A stretch of 64,000 nucleotides of DNA from Notamacropus eugenii (taxonomy: Eukaryota > Chordata > Mammalia > Diprotodontia > Macropodidae), in contig NC_092876.1 of NCBI RefSeq assembly GCF_028372415.1, positions 63,268,885-63,332,884 on the forward strand. The letters are read 5' to 3'. The translations under genes were made by a program, and so were the position numbers. Of the stretch, positions 1-13,109 are shown piece after piece. The first letter of the stretch is position 1, and each line of letters opens with the position of its first letter. The notes beneath the pieces are model-generated. The model had not been told where the DNA came from, made no database searches, and saw only the letters and a program-made list of their open reading frames with translations.

Positions 1-699
1 TGAACCCCAGGCAGTAAGGGGTGCAAGGAACAAAGCGAGTCTCCTCCTCACCAGCATTCCTGCCCCCAGCCTGCCCCTCACTGGTTGCTGAAGGGAACCC
101 CTGGGGCAGAGTCAGCTGGAAGGAGACCAGACCAGATGCTCCCTTAAGTCAGAAAGCCCAGGACACAGCAGGACTTAGAGTTTTCCATTTCCCATTTCTA
201 CCACTCTGTCCCTCTGGCTATGGTTGCTATAGCTTAGCAACTATAAATTACAAAAAAAAAAAACCTAATTAAAAAGCTTTATGATTAAATGAATGGAGAG
301 TGTTTGTCCCCAAAGATGGGAGAGGAAATGATGAATCCCTTCCCACCCCTGCCTGTGACCTATTTTTTCCAGCACTCAGGGCTGGGCTGCTGAGGCTGAT
401 GGAGGTATGAGGTATGAAGTGGGCCTTGCCCTACATTCAGCAGGCATCTGAGCTATATCCTTGACCCTCCAGAAGATGCCCTCTGATTGAGACAGACAGG
501 CTGAGTTGGCTGAGTGTTGGTCTCTGAAATCAGCTCAGTCCTGAATGGAAAAGAAATTCCCTTTCTGGGTTCATCTGGGTTTTTTGTGTTGTGTCTTTCT
601 ATCGGAGGGATGTAGGGAAAGAGGGATGCGGGTCACAGAGGCAACACGAAGTAGAATCATTAATAATTCCATTTTTGTGATGCTTTATGGTCTTCAAAG

Positions 700-1875
700 C
701 ACAGTGACTGACAGATTTCTAAATCCAACCCGAATCTCTCTCCCATCCCCCCAGGCTCACGTGCCAACTGCCTATTAGACGCTTTCCACTCAATGTCTCT
801 TCACCATCTCAAACTCGCTATGTCCAAAATGGAACTCATGCTTATTTCCACCAAAACCCATCCCTTCCTCTGAACTTCTCTCTCTGTCAAAGGTACCACT
901 ATCCTTCCCAGGTCACCCAGGTTTATGATCTTGGAGCCATGGTTGGCTTCTCCCTTTCACTCAACCCCCATAGTCTAACAATTGCCAAGTCTTGTCAGCT
1001 GTGTTCATCCATCTGGAAAATGGGGATAATAATCCATCCCCTTCTAGCCACTCAAACAGCCACCGCCCTAGGCCAGGCTGTCATCATTTCCCTACTTCTG
1101 TCCACCAATTACCAAGGTTCACAACCTCTGTGGCATCCTCATTTCCTCCCCTCCCCCCACATACCCAGTCAGTTTTGTTCATTTGACCCCAAACAATTTC
1201 TCTTGCATCTCCCCACCTCTCTCCATTTACATAATATGAGTCTTCATCATCTCTCAGCTCAATTATTGTAATAATGTCCTAATTGGGCTCTGTGCCTCCA
1301 GCCTCTCCCCTCCTCTACTCCCTTTTTCACCCAACTGCCCAAATGATTTTCCCTAACACAAAGGTTTGATGCCACTCTCCTACTGAATAAATTCCAAAGG
1401 ATGGTTCCCTCGCACCTCTAGGAAAAATTTAATCACCTCTGTTTGGCATCTAAAGCCAAAACTTCATAATTTCATCACTTGGCTCCATCCTTCCTTTCCA
1501 ACCTTATTATACACTACTCCCCCTCGCATGCACAAACAGACCAGTCAAACTGGTCTTCTCACGGTTCTTGTTTCACAACCCAGCATCCCACTGACTTGTC
1601 CCCCAGTCTGAGAATGGCCTCTCCTCTCACCTATGGCTCTTAGACACCCCAGTGTCTTTCAAAGGGCAAATTCCTTTTTACCACATTCTATATGAGTCCC
1701 TGGCTTATCCCCCCAGCTTTGAGTCACCCCTACAAAAGAAAAAAGAAAAAACCCTGCCTTGTGTATTTGGGGATGTCTCCCAATATAAAGTAAATTCCTT
1801 GATCACAAAGAGTCTTGCTGTTTGATTTTGTATTCCTAGTCAAAGAGATGCTTAATAAATGTTTATGGATTGATC
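700..1875 (+). mobile_element. L2 LINE 3' fragment
   Basis: Recognisable L2 3' coding/3'UTR stretch: catctcaaactcgctatgtc, aaattccaaaggatggttcc, 'gcatctaaagccaaaacttc', ending gatgcttaataaatgttta. Old and gapped. Assignment is from memory of the L2 consensus. Confidence 0.65.
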
Positions 1876-2194
1876 GCTTCTCATCTGAACTGTTACTATT
1901 TCCTCCTAATTGGTCTGCCTGTCTGCCCCTTTGCAATCCATCCTCCATCCAGCTACTGAACTGTCATTCTAAAACATAGAGATATTGAATACCATGGGAT
2001 TGACCCTGTAGTATGCATGAATGGTACCAAGCTGTGGTCTAGGGCATGGTCAATCAATCAACAAACATTAATTAAACACTTACTATGGGCCAGATGCAGG
2101 AGAGTTAACCAATGCATTATCTCTCTTCCCTTCCCATTTTCCTCTTTTCCCCTCCTGCTTTCCTCTCCCATCCTTCCTTTCCCATTTTCTTTTT

Positions 2195-2415
2195 TTCCTC
2201 ACTTAATAGTATTTTATTTTTTCCAATTATGTGTAAAGATAGTTTTCAACCTACACTTTTATAAGATTCTGAGTTCCAATTTTTTTTCTCCCTCCCTCCC
2301 CAAGACAGCAAGCAATCTAATATAGGTTTTACCTGTGCAACCATAGTAAACATATTTCCACACTAATTGTGTTGTAAAAGAAGAATCAGAACCAAAGAGA
2401 AAAACCACACCTCTC
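2195..2415 (-). mobile_element. L1 3'UTR fragment, antisense
   Basis: ttccaattatgtgtaaagat, caagacagcaagcaatctaa and catatttccacactaattgt form a pattern I associate with marsupial L1 3' ends. The half-L1 in intron 13 has a related stretch (tttccatactagttgtgttg). Confidence 0.65.
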
Positions 2416-3184
2416 CCATTTTCTGTTTCACTCCTTGTTGACTGGTGTGACCCTGGGCAAGTCTTTTCCTCTCTCTAGGCTATGGTTCTTTTCATGTCAA
2501 AGGGGTTGGACTAGATGGCCCAAGGGATGACTTAGTTGGAGTAAGGTCCTTTCTAGATGTAAATGTATGATCCTATGTTCCTTCCTTAAGCCTTAGACTG
2601 GCCTAGTTCAGCCCTGTTTGGGGGAGGAGGGGATGCTGTTTCCTGTGGAATGTTGTTGTGTCAATTAGAGAGATGGGGTAGTTCATCTGTGGGAGCAGGA
2701 ACACAGTAGCTGTTCCAGAAACCCTAAGGAGAGCACCCCTTTCTCTCTTGCTATCACTCCCTATGATTTTTTCAGCATGAGTATTCCTACCCCTTGATAT
2801 AGCTCCTCACTTCTCCACAACTTAGCGACAGTCTTCACAAGTAGCCCTGGCCAACAGCTTTTTCACCCTGAAACCAATACAGTGACAAACTTCTACAAAT
2901 CCATCTACAGCCATACTATCTGTCACCAGGCCTTCAAGTATTATGGAGGAGTCAGATTATCCAGACATCTGTTAAAGTTCACTCTGTCCAGAACAGAGCA
3001 GCTAATAATTTCTTGATTTGACTTAATGACAATTTCTTCCTTCAACATGGGTAAGAACTGGCAAGGGGGAAATCTGGGATGAATCTGACCCTCACAAATA
3101 AGGAGGAACTGGCTGCTGGAATGGAAATGATGAGATGCTCAAAGGAAAGTGACCACTCTGTGCTAGAATTTGTGATACTGGCAG

Positions 3185-3345
3185 CTTGGGGTGGTGGGAA
3201 AAGTGGTAACTCTGTAGTCAAGGGACCTCAAGTTCAAATCCTGCCTCTAACACTTAGTGTCTGTGTTACTTGGGCAAGTCATTTAAATTCTCTTGGGGCT
3301 CAGTTCCTATTTGCAGTTGAAAGAGTCAGATAAGATGACCTTCAA
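3185..3345 (+). mobile_element. SINE-B with L3-like tail
   Basis: Contains aagttcaaatcctgcctcta, gggcaagtcatttaaattct, then 'agataagatgaccttcaaaa' merging into the tail triplication. Confidence 0.75.
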
Positions 3346-3445
3346 AATCCCTTCCAATTCTAAATCTATGAACATACCATCCTCCCTCCAATTCTAAATC
3401 TATGAACATACTATCCTCCTTCCAATTCTAAATCTATAATCACAT
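3345..3445 (+). repeat. Three-copy 34-bp tandem at a SINE-B tail
   Basis: The SINE tail segment ccaattctaaatctatgaac is repeated three times with a period of about 34 bp, separated by atac(c/t)atcctcc. The SINE body is at 3,185-3,345. Confidence 0.85.
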
Positions 3446-3479
3446 GAACCTATGAAGGAGGAACAGAAAATTGAGTCGT

Positions 3480-4280
3480 CTGACATACAACCTAGATTTA
3501 GGGAGAGAAGAAAATGCTAGATAAGGACCAACAAATCACAGTGAGACAGATAGGAATTTATCAGTCCAAGAAATTCTGAAAAACGTAAAGAAAAATGTTT
3601 CTGATGGGGAAAAAAAAAGGTAGTTTTCTAATGCAATCAATGTGTATGCACAGGGAACTCACAAGCCAACTTTGACTTTGAAAAGACATGTAGGGAGGCT
3701 AGAAGCAAGGGCAACTAAGGAAAGATGAATCCAAGAGTTTGGCACAGTCCTCTAAGGAGGGTGTCAGGAGTGCTAACACTCCGAATGAGCTGAGCCTAGA
3801 GAAGAAAGCTAACCACAACAGAAAGGGACTTTTTTAACAATACGGAGAAAAAAATACATATCACAAAAAAGGATGCGATCACTGATGTGGGTGGATGGGG
3901 CAGTGATAGCTGACAACAGAGAGAAGTTACTTCTGCTCGGCTCCTACATTGCTTGTCTTCACTGTCAGGGAAAGTGATCTTTGTACTGGAAAGGACAGAA
4001 CAAAATTGACTAATGGGGAGTTGAAACCGAGGGTAAGTAGGGAAATAATGATGGAGAACCCGGCTGCCCTTGGTGAGTCGAAGTCACCAGGCCCAAGTGA
4101 ACTACATGGTTAGGACTGAAAGGACCAGCAGTTGTGATGGCTGAGCATCACAGGCAGTGATGTTTGAAACATCAGGGAAGATGGGAGCACTGACCAAGGA
4201 CTGGCAAAGGGCCAGTGTTGTCCAGATTGCCACAAAAGGGGCCAATGAGCTTGCCCCCGATTCCTGCTGAAATTCTGCCT
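3480..4280 (+). mobile_element. L3/CR1-type LINE fragment, coding region remains
   Basis: gcaaagggccagtgttgtcc and 'ggggccaatgagcttgcccc' echo the L3/CR1 reverse-transcriptase region. Heavily decayed. Confidence 0.5.
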
Positions 4281-4659
4281 TCAAGTCCAATGGAAGAGAT
4301 AAATGTGTTGTGATTTGGACTCATAAAGATGAGCTCCCAATTCCAAGCCCAGTGCTCTATCCACTGCACCACCTACTTCCCCCTCAGAAACAGCTATGGC
4401 AACTGAAAAAAAAGAACAAGGATGATTATTGTAATTCAATTGGACATAGACGTTGAGTGCCTGCTGTGTACAGAGTGTCTTACTCTCCGATGAAGGAGAT
4501 ATAAAGCTTGGATAAGGCACAATCCTGCCTTCATGGAGCTGGGAGGGGGATATAATATGGAAGCAGAAGATGATGATTTGAAATAAAAATGATAAGCACC
4601 TGTGACTACCCGTTCTGAGTCCTGCCCTATTTTCATGGGTTTGTCTGGGTCGTGGCATT

Positions 4660-5010
4660 TAGAGTGTAGGGCATGGCATCAGTCAAGACTCATTGGTCAT
4701 AGAACATGTCACATCCAATTATGGCGAGAACCTCCTTAGAGGCTCTCTGCTGCTGCTGTGACCCCCTGCCCCGCAAGGGTTCTCAACTGTGTCAGAGGAG
4801 TTGGGGCTGCTCCAAGGTGATTTATTTTTGACAAACTCTTGCTGGCTGTTACTTAACACCTACTTATCCTCCTGGTGCTTTTACCAATTGATTTTTTTTT
4901 TTCTTTTAATGAATTACTCCAGCCCCTTCCAGATAGAGAAGTTAGATTAACTGGCCTGTAATCCCTGGGTGATTCCTTATTTCCTTTTTAAAAAGGATTT
5001 TCATGAAGAA
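4660..5010. mobile_element. Ancient CR1-like LINE fragment
   Basis: ttgacaaactcttgctggct and 'agattaactggcctgtaatc' match a CR1-clade pattern. Low certainty, orientation not fixed. Confidence 0.4.
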
Positions 5011-5560
5011 ATGGTCTCATTTATTGTCTTACACCACTCCTCTGTCAGCTGGGATTCCAGCAGCTTCTGAGTGCCCTCAGACAGAAGAAGCGCTGCCACC
5101 TGGTGCCATTCAGCCAGGAGGCCCACGCATTGAGGACCTCACTGCAGCATTCCCAAAGCCAACCCATCGCTGTTGGCTCAGAGTTCAAAGGCCACCATTG
5201 ACCACCACAAACCAACTCTCCCTCTATTCTTGGTTCTGAGGAACCCAGGGAAACCAGATCACTGGTGTATTATCTTAGGTGATTTAGGGTCATAGATTAA
5301 GAGCTGGAAGAGACATTTGTGGTTACCTAGCCTTGCCTCTCATCTGTGAGACCGTGGGCAGTCAATCAAAAGCAGCAAACTTATCTTAAGCACCTATTAT
5401 GAATCAGGCCTAGTGTACTACAGAAGCAAAACTGGAACAGCCCCTGCCTTCAAGGAGTTTACATTTTATCAGGGGAGATGACATGTACATATATGCAAAA
5501 AAAAATACAAGATCATTTAGAGTAGATGCCATATGGAATTAAGAAAGGTATCATGTAGCA

Positions 5561-5815
5561 GGGGGGCAGCAAGGTGGCACCATAATGCATAGAGTTCCAG
5601 GCCTGTAGTCAGGAAGACCTGAGTTCAAATCCAGCCTCAGACTCTTACTAACTATATGACCCTGGGCAAGTCACTTCACCCTGTTTGCCTCGGTTTCCTT
5701 GTCTGTAAAATGAGGTGAAGAAGGAAATGACAAACTGTTCCGGTATCTTTGTGCCAGGAAAACCCCAGATGAGATCATGAAGAGTTAGACACAACTGGAA
5801 AACAATGGAACAACA
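5561..5815 (+). mobile_element. SINE-A, sense
   Basis: tRNA-like head (gagttcaaatccagcctcag is the B-box region), core 'accctgggcaagtcacttca', tail region 'gtgccaggaaaaccccagat'. Flanked by short catgtag direct repeats. Confidence 0.85.
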
Positions 5816-6709
5816 TGTAGAAGGTGGTAATTGAGGAAAGTCTTAAAGGAAGTAAGAGATTCTACAAAGCAGGGTTGAACTCAGGGACTCTTAAGATCCC
5901 TTCTAGTTCCAAATCTTTGATCTTGTGACCTCCTCCTTTTACAGATGGAGAAACTTAAGTGCCAAAGGGTTAAGGGTTTCCCCAAGGTTATGTAGCTAGT
6001 AAGCAGCAGAGGTAGCATTTGAGCCCAGGTCTTCTGCTTCCAAATTCAAATGACCTTGGGGAGATACTATCATCACCATCACCACCACTATCATTTCTGT
6101 AATACTTTTACAATTTATGAAATACTTTTCCCCAAGAACTCTGAGGAGAAGTTCGTAATTCCCTGCCTCAGTGACTCCTTGATCCCATCAGCACGGGTCT
6201 TTCCTCCTCTAGGGTAGATGGCAGCAGCCCCATGCCTGCTCCCTTCTTGCTGTTCTTCTCTGATTCATCCCTTTTAGAAGATCTGTTTGATACATTAGAA
6301 GACATCCTCAAATTTTAAAAAATATCTCAAGGCTACCAGTGCAGCACTCCGGCTGTCCATTCTTCACAGGGGCACACACCTCCTCTCCTGGTCTCACATG
6401 TTTTGGGGGATGTCTTTTACACTTCCTCACCCATACCAACCCTTGCTAGTCATACACCATGGCCCACCTTCACCCATCATGCTTCTTCCCATCCCATCTG
6501 TACTGCCATTGCAGCAGGAAAGACCCTACCTATCAGCTGCCCTTTGGCTCCAGACACTACACCCTTCCTTGGCCGCCATCTTGTGATATATGGTGTTTCC
6601 CTCTATTAGAAGCTAAGCATCTTCTATTATTTGTATACATAGCACATAATATAGTCAGTATATAATAAATGCTTTTCTTGGATTCATTTGTTCCTTCTTG
6701 TTTCTCTTT

Positions 6710-6965
6710 GGACAGCCTGTGGTATTCATTCTTAAAATCCCAAGGTTCCTTCAGGTTCCTGAATGCTAGTGCCTTCTCTCTGTTGATTGTCTCCAATTTA
6801 TCCTGCCTGCGTCTTGTTTGTCCATAGCTATTTTCACGTTGTCTCCCTAATTAGACTGTCAGTTCCCTAAAGGCAGGGACCATCTTTAATCTTTCTTTGT
6901 TATCTTCAGAGTTTGGCAAAATGCAGGACACCCAGTAGGCACTAACTAGATGTTTATATGGCTGA
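6710..6965 (+). mobile_element. L2 3' end
   Basis: gaatgctagtgccttctctc, gtctccaatttatcctgcct, 'cagttccctaaaggcaggga', the common L2 3' terminus. Confidence 0.7.
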
Positions 6966-8234
6966 AAGCGGAGCTCAAAGGCCTTCTGTTCAAGTCTTTT
7001 CCTGGCTCCCTACATTATTCCTTCTCTTACCTTCTTAAAAATAACTTCTATTTCCATTGCAAATACTTGGTATTCTCTTAAGAGTTTATCTCTCAGGAAG
7101 TTGACCATCCTAAGCTCTTTGAGATGAAGGATAGGCTTTTTCGTTTGTTTTTCTGTCCACCAATGCATAACATAATGTCTAGCAAAGTAAATGCCTGTTT
7201 AATTAAATTGAATTCAATCTCACTGAGTTTAATCTCATTGAATTAAAGGTCATATAATTCCATGATCTGTGGTCAGTCATAATAGCAGCCGTGGGAAAAC
7301 ATGAGTACACAGTACAAAGAGTACTGTCCCCATTTTACAAATTAAGAAACTGAGATGAGTGCTGATGAAAAGTACCTGGACCAGGGTCACAGGATAGGAG
7401 AACTGGGACCCAAGCCCAGGTATTCCAGGTTGTAGATTCAGTTCTCTTTTTTTGCACGAAGCCAGATTTCCTCTTATCTGAACCCCAGGCCCCACTGATA
7501 ATGACTAGCATTCACTCAGAACCTGCTGTGTATCCTAGAGTTCTCAGGACTGTGGATCTTGGGGGCCCAGGCCAGCTGCCTTAAGTCAGTGCTAGGCAGG
7601 GACAGCTTGCATTCTGGGATATCTCCATCACCTGATCATAACCTGGGTTTCAAAGAGGCAGCCTGGAGTTTGGGAAGGAACACCGGGTTTAATGTAAGAA
7701 GGCCTCCCAGATCGGCTACTCACTTGGCTGGTGATGTTGGACAGCTCTTCCTCCTTTGATGATCCTCATTTTCTCCCCTTCCTTGTAAAATCAGGATACC
7801 ATCGTTACCTATATTGTTTAACCTACCTCATAGGACTGCCTTGAGGAAAGAGACTTGTAAATTGTAAAGCGCCATGGGAACAGGACCTCCCCTCAGTCAT
7901 AGCAGGTGCTTTTCAGAGGAGGGCCTCCCTCCAGTTCAGTTTGTCCTGACAGGGCAGTGGTGGAAATAACCTCTCACCCATTCATTCCATTCCTTCAACA
8001 AATGTCCTGAGTACCCACTATGCACCGTGCAGAGTAGCTTCAACACCAGAAGCTTTATGGGGAAAAAAGCTTACAAAAAAGGTGAGAGCCTGATTAGGAG
8101 AACAAGACAAAGAAAGAGGAAACATTGAATGCTCATATAGAAGGAACACCCAAGGCAGAGCATGAGAGATTGTCATCAGAAAGGCAAATGGATTATCCTC
8201 TCATCTGATCCTCCAATAATTTGTGTGGTGGGGG

Positions 8235-8545
8235 AACTTCGGAGCTGAAAGAGGCCTTACAACAGAGGCTAGAAACCTGGAAGCGACTTTAAAACATAGA
8301 ATGCTGGAACACAAAGGACCTTAGAACACTGAATGTCAGAGCTGGGATGCATGCAGTATCGAAGCACGGAGGGACTTTGAAATATCAATGTCAGAACTAG
8401 AAGAGGCCCTAAAACACTGAATGTCCTAGCTGGGAGGGGCCTTAAAACACAGGAAGTCAGAGCCAGGAGGGAGCCTAGAATGTGGAATGTCAGAACTGGA
8501 GAAGGCCTCAGAACCTGGAATGGTAAAATAGAGAATGTTGACGGT
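8235..8545 (+). repeat. Degenerate 33-bp repeat array
   Basis: Eight to nine diverged monomers such as cactgaatgtcagagctggg and aatgtcctagctgggagggg. More decayed than the intron 11 array. Confidence 0.85.
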
Positions 8546-9639
8546 GGGTGATACTTCTACATAGACTGTAGAACTTAGAAAGGACCTCCCAGTCCATCTC
8601 ATCCATTTTGCAAAAGAGGGAGGAAGCAAAAGTCCAGGGAGGCGAGGTGATTTGCCCATGTTATTAAAAGGAGTAAAGATAGGAGGCCAGAGCATGTGAC
8701 TTGGTATTATGCAGCCCATCTCGTGGTACCAGTGAAATTCACTTAAATCCTTTTCCTCTAGGCCTCAGCCTTAGTCTTCTCCAAGCTAATCCCCAGGAAC
8801 ATTACCCTTGAGAAAATACTAAAAATGAAAGAAGGGGGGCTTCCATGAATGACTGCAGTCCTATAAGGCAGCTACAATCCCATGATGCCATTCTCCCGGC
8901 TTGAGTGCCTGTTTTTCTTCAAAACTTCTCAGTCTAAGAGATGGAAAGAGGCCCTCTGGCCCATCCTCTAGTTCTTCCTGCAATATCCCTGACTAACCAT
9001 CAGGCCCCTGCTTGAAAACTGCCAGTGAGGGAGAGCTCACTGTTTCCTGAGGCCAGTCATAGCACCACCCCCTTCCTCTCCTAGCCTGGGCTCACCACTT
9101 CTGTCACTTCTGCAAGGGGCTCCATTCACCACTCTTCTCTGTGGGTCATCTATGCCAATTAGAACATCAGCTCCTTGAGACCAGGCACTGCCTCCCTTTG
9201 GCATTTCTTTTCCCCAGTACCTAGTGCAGTCCTCAGCATATAACAATGCACTTAGTCATTTTTCAGTCATTCATTTACATAGAACCAAAATTGGTAGCCC
9301 TACAACTCATTCATTCATTCATTACCCTCCTGGGCCAAAGAGGTCTAGTCCGATGCCTCTTCCCCAGGGCAGCTGGTATGTGCTTCTGAATCTTCTCTGG
9401 TCTCAACATCTGCAATTTGAATTTAATGTAGTTCAGTCATCGTATGGCATAGGTCATATTCTGGCCTAGAAAGTGATATAATTGTGATATAATTGGTGCA
9501 TCTGAGAGCGATTTCAAAGAGAGAACATAATGGAGATGGGGGAAGAGGTAAGGGTTACCTCCTTGAATGATCTTGTACTTGTCACCAAAGGACTCAGGAA
9601 AATATTTATGGTTCCTAATTATAAGCAAACACTAGTGTG

Positions 9640-9860
9640 GGAGTTCTTAACCTGGAATCCATGAAAGAGGCCCATTGGTAGAACTCAGGGGAATCATGAA
9701 CTTGGATGGGAAAAAAATGACATCTTTATTTTTTACTAACCTCTAGCATTTCCTTTAATTACAAACGTACAACAAATCTTATTCTGAGAAGGGGTCCAGA
9801 GGTTTCACCAGACTGCTAGAGGAAGCCAGGACGCTCAAATGGTTAAAAACCCCTGCTCTA
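9640..9860. mobile_element. Non-autonomous hAT-like DNA transposon
   Basis: Ends are near-inverted: gagttcttaacctggaatcc on the left and atggttaaaaacccctgctc on the right. The interior holds ctgagaaggggtccagaggt. The family is not named. Confidence 0.62.
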
Positions 9861-10369
9861 GAGAAAAACGGAGTGCTATCAATAGAATCAGATGTCCTGG
9901 GTTCAAATCCCACCCCTGACGCTTAAAACCTGAGTGACTTTGAGCAACATCCCTGAGTCTCAGTACAATGTGGGGGGTTGGGCTAGATGGTCTCTGAGGA
10001 CCCTACCAGCTCTGTGTTTATAATGCTGTGATGCCGTGAACTTAAAAAGTTGGCCAACTAGGATGCTCAATTACCTTTGCCCAATCTGAGGGTTCTACCA
10101 AAAGGAATTGCTTCAGCGGACCACATCATGTGTTAGACAGTGACACCTGCTGCTGGTGTTTGTCATTACACCTCAGGTCCTTTTTAAGTAGGAGAATATT
10201 CGATTCAATTAAATAATTATTAAGCTTCTGTAATGTGCAAGGCATTGTACCAAGCATAGGGGGTCCAAAGGGAAACAGCCCTTGCCCTGAAGAACCTTAT
10301 GTTCTACTAAGAGATCATACTATATCAGTGGCTCGAGACCCATGCCTAGAACTCGCTAGAACACCCCTC

Positions 10370-10945
10370 ATCCTGGCTTCCTCTAATATCAGCCAAAGTC
10401 CCACTTTCTACAAGAAGCCTTTTCCTGGTCCCCTTTCATCTCAAGGCCTTCCCTCAGTAAGACTATCTTGAACTTATCTTATATACATAGTGTGTTTGTA
10501 CGTATATGTAGCATGTTTGCATGTCATCTGCCACATTGTGTATTCGTCCTTTGTTGCCAAAGAAGACCATGCCATGAGAGAAATGATGACATGACTTGCA
10601 CTTGACTTTGTTTTGAGTGAGGGAGGAGGGCTGTGCAGGTCACCAGCCTCACTTCTCCTCCAGAGCCATCTGAATCCAGTGACCAGATATTCATTAGGAT
10701 GACTGGAGATGACCCAGGATGAGGCAGTTGGGGTTAAGTGACTTGCCCAAGGTCACACAGCTAGTGAGTGTCAAGTGTCTGAGGTGAGATTTGAACTCAG
10801 GTCCTCCTGACTCCTGCACTGGTGCTCTATCCACTTCACCACCTAGCTGCCCCTCTGCCACATTAGAATCCTTAAGAGAAGGGAGCGTCTTTTACCTTTC
10901 TTTGTCTCATCATTGCCTAATACGTAGTAGGTTCTAGTTGGGTTG
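10370..10945 (+). mobile_element. L2 3' end split by SINE-C
   Basis: Left part 10,370-10,537 (cactttctacaagaagcctt), right part 10,854-10,945 (tcattgcctaatacgtagta), interrupted by the SINE-C at 10,538-10,853. Confidence 0.72.
10538..10853 (+). mobile_element. SINE-C with target-site duplication, inside L2
   Basis: About 316 bp from 'gtgtattcgtcctttgttgc' to cacctagctgcccc, flanked by tctgccacatt at 10,527-10,537 and 10,854-10,864. The L2 sequence continues on both sides. Confidence 0.9.
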
Positions 10946-11039
10946 AATTGAAGAAGACAGTATGGTAAACACAAAATAATTTCAGGAAAGAGAAAGCACT
11001 TAATTGAGAATCAGGAAAGGCTCGGATTAGGAAGATGTT

Positions 11040-11270
11040 TGTTGTTAATGTTCACTTACATCTGATTTTTCGTGACCCCATTTGGGATTTCCTTGGCAAA
11101 GATAATAGGGTGGTTTGTCATTTCCTTCCCCAGCTCATTTTACAGATGAGGAAACTGAGGCAAACAGGGTTAAGTGACTTGCCCAGGGTCACACAGTTAG
11201 AAAGTGGCTGAGGTTGCATTTGAACTTGGGTTTTTCTGACTCTAGACCTGGTGCTCCTAGTTGCCCAGGA
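11040..11270 (-). mobile_element. SINE-A, antisense
   Basis: Begins 'tttttcgtgaccccatttgg', core ttaagtgacttgcccagggt, ends in tRNA-like tagacctggtgctcctagtt. Confidence 0.82.
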
Positions 11271-11424
11271 AGAGGGACATGAGCTGACTGAATGAAGCTT
11301 TGGGTACAGAGTACATGCCAGACCTGGGGGAATAGCCCGAGCAAAGGTGCAGGGGTGGGAAGTTGAATGCCAAGTAGGACAGTTAGACTGGAACAGAAAT
11401 TACATGAAGAGAACAGGAGTGTGC

Positions 11425-11590
11425 AAATAAATGTTTAACAACTGACTCTGGAGAAAAAAATCAATGTGACATATTTAAGTTTGATCTGTATTATTAGCAT
11501 TTTTCTATCACTTTCTTAAATCTAGAAAATAAACAGAAACAATAAATGAAGCCCTGAGTTGTAATATTTGCTCATTTCCAAGACATAAAG
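11425..11590. repeat. Unnamed interspersed repeat, copy 1
   Basis: atgtttaacaactgactctg and cactttcttaaatctagaaa match the second copy at 50,455-50,580 in the same order. Confidence 0.6.
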
Positions 11591-12629
11591 ACCTACATGG
11601 AATATTTAGCCAACAGCTCGTAAGCCAGTATAAGTTGACTGTGGCGCATCCCTGGAAGGGGAGTAATGAGAATTAAATCCTAAGGAGAAGGGAGAAGGCA
11701 GATGTGAAGGGTCCTCAAGTGCCTTCTAAATGTAACAGAGTCACCAAAGACTTTTGGCAGGGGAGTGAAATGATCAGATCTTATTTTTAAATTATTAATT
11801 TGATAATCACGTGGAGGATAGATTAGACAGAGGAGATATGGGAATCCAGGAAACCAATCAGGAGGTTTTTTCAGTGTCCAGGTAAGAGGGATTGGGGTCT
11901 GAATTGGGAAGTATCAGAATGTAAAGAGAAAGGGGCAGGTCTTGTGAAGGGAGGTAAAATCAATAAGACTTAGCAAGGGTTGTGGGGAGGGACAATGTCA
12001 AGAGCTCAAGGGGACTCCTACAAGGTCAGGGTGAGGCTCAGAGATTCAGAGCTAGAAGGAACTTGAGAGGATATTTGGTGGATCTCTTCACAGAAATGGA
12101 AAGTTAGGAGGGGAAGAAAGATAATGAGTTCCATTTTGGACAAGTTGAGTTTGAAACATCTATAGGACAAACAGATGATTTCCAGCAGGCAGGTGGGGAT
12201 GAGTTAGGAGAGAGGAGGGCTGGAGATTTAGGAGACATCTGCCTGAAGGTGATCCCTTGTTGAATCCCTTTGAGTGGTGAAGTAGAAAGAATACTGGACC
12301 TGGAATCACGAGAACCCAGGTTCAGGCTCTAGCTCTAACCCATGCTAACTTCTTGACCATGGACTTTCTTTGAACTTCAAGTTACCTCCTCTGTAATAAG
12401 GAGACATTGTACTTAAACAATCCACTCACAGGACTGTTGTGGAGAAACTACTTCAGCAGCAGCATCACCCAACCATGACAAAGCAATCCTTTCCTCCAGA
12501 GTTCAGATCATAGTTTATGGCACATCGTTTATATCCATTTCTTTGATTTCTTTAAATTGTCCATGTCTTTTTTTGAGTGTGCCTTCTCTCTTTTATTAGC
12601 TTATAAGATCCCTTTGTAATTTAAGTCAC

Positions 12630-12735
12630 TGTAACTTAGAACACTGAATGTCAGAGCTGGGAGGGTCCTTAGGACACTGAATGTCAGAGCTGGGAGGGTC
12701 CTTAGAACACAAAATGTCAGAGCTGGGAGGGAGTT
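12630..12735 (+). repeat. 33-bp repeat, three copies
   Basis: Three well-conserved monomers with 'aatgtcagagctgggagggt' and cttagaacac in between, isolated in intron 6 just 370 bp before exon 7. Confidence 0.9.
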
Positions 12736-13109
12736 TTAGTAGCTGTGTAACTTTGAGCAAGTAAAAAGACTGTAGAGTCAGACATTTCTAGTTACAGGTG
12801 AGGAAACTTATGAGCGGAGAAATGAATTCCAAGGTCACCTATATATAAGTGGCAAAGCTGGGCTTCCAGCCTCGATGTCTGATTTCAAATCCAGGAACCT
12901 CAATTTCCTCATCTGAAAACAGGGATAATGATCCCTGGGACCTGCCCCCCTCAGAGTTGTGAGGTTCGAGTGGGAGCACATATAGAGAATTCTTCACACA
13001 CCTTTGAGGACTCTAATTACCAGCTGGGGTGGTGATGGTGGTGGTGGTGATCCAGGGCTCATCATCTTCCTTGTTATGACCCCTGACTCTTGTCTTTGTT
13101 CCTCGGCAG

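Larger units (their letters stand above)
1..13109 (+). other. EPHB2: EPHB2 intron 6 (partial)
   Basis: No coding exon was found in these 13 kb. Contents from left to right: about 700 bp of unassigned sequence, an L2 copy (700-1,875), an antisense L1 3' fragment (2,195-2,415), SINE-B copies with a small tandem (2,440-3,440), L3/CR1 fragments (3,480-5,010), a SINE-A (5,561-5,815), L2 ends (6,710-6,965 and 10,370-10,920), a degenerate 33-bp array (8,235-8,545), a hAT-like element (9,640-9,860), a SINE-C (10,538-10,853), an antisense SINE-A (11,040-11,270), and a short 33-bp array (12,630-12,735). Confidence 0.85.

Noticed and set aside
939..1271. 110-codon frame near the left end
   Set aside because: Lies in an old L2 copy; Ser/His/Leu-rich chance frame.
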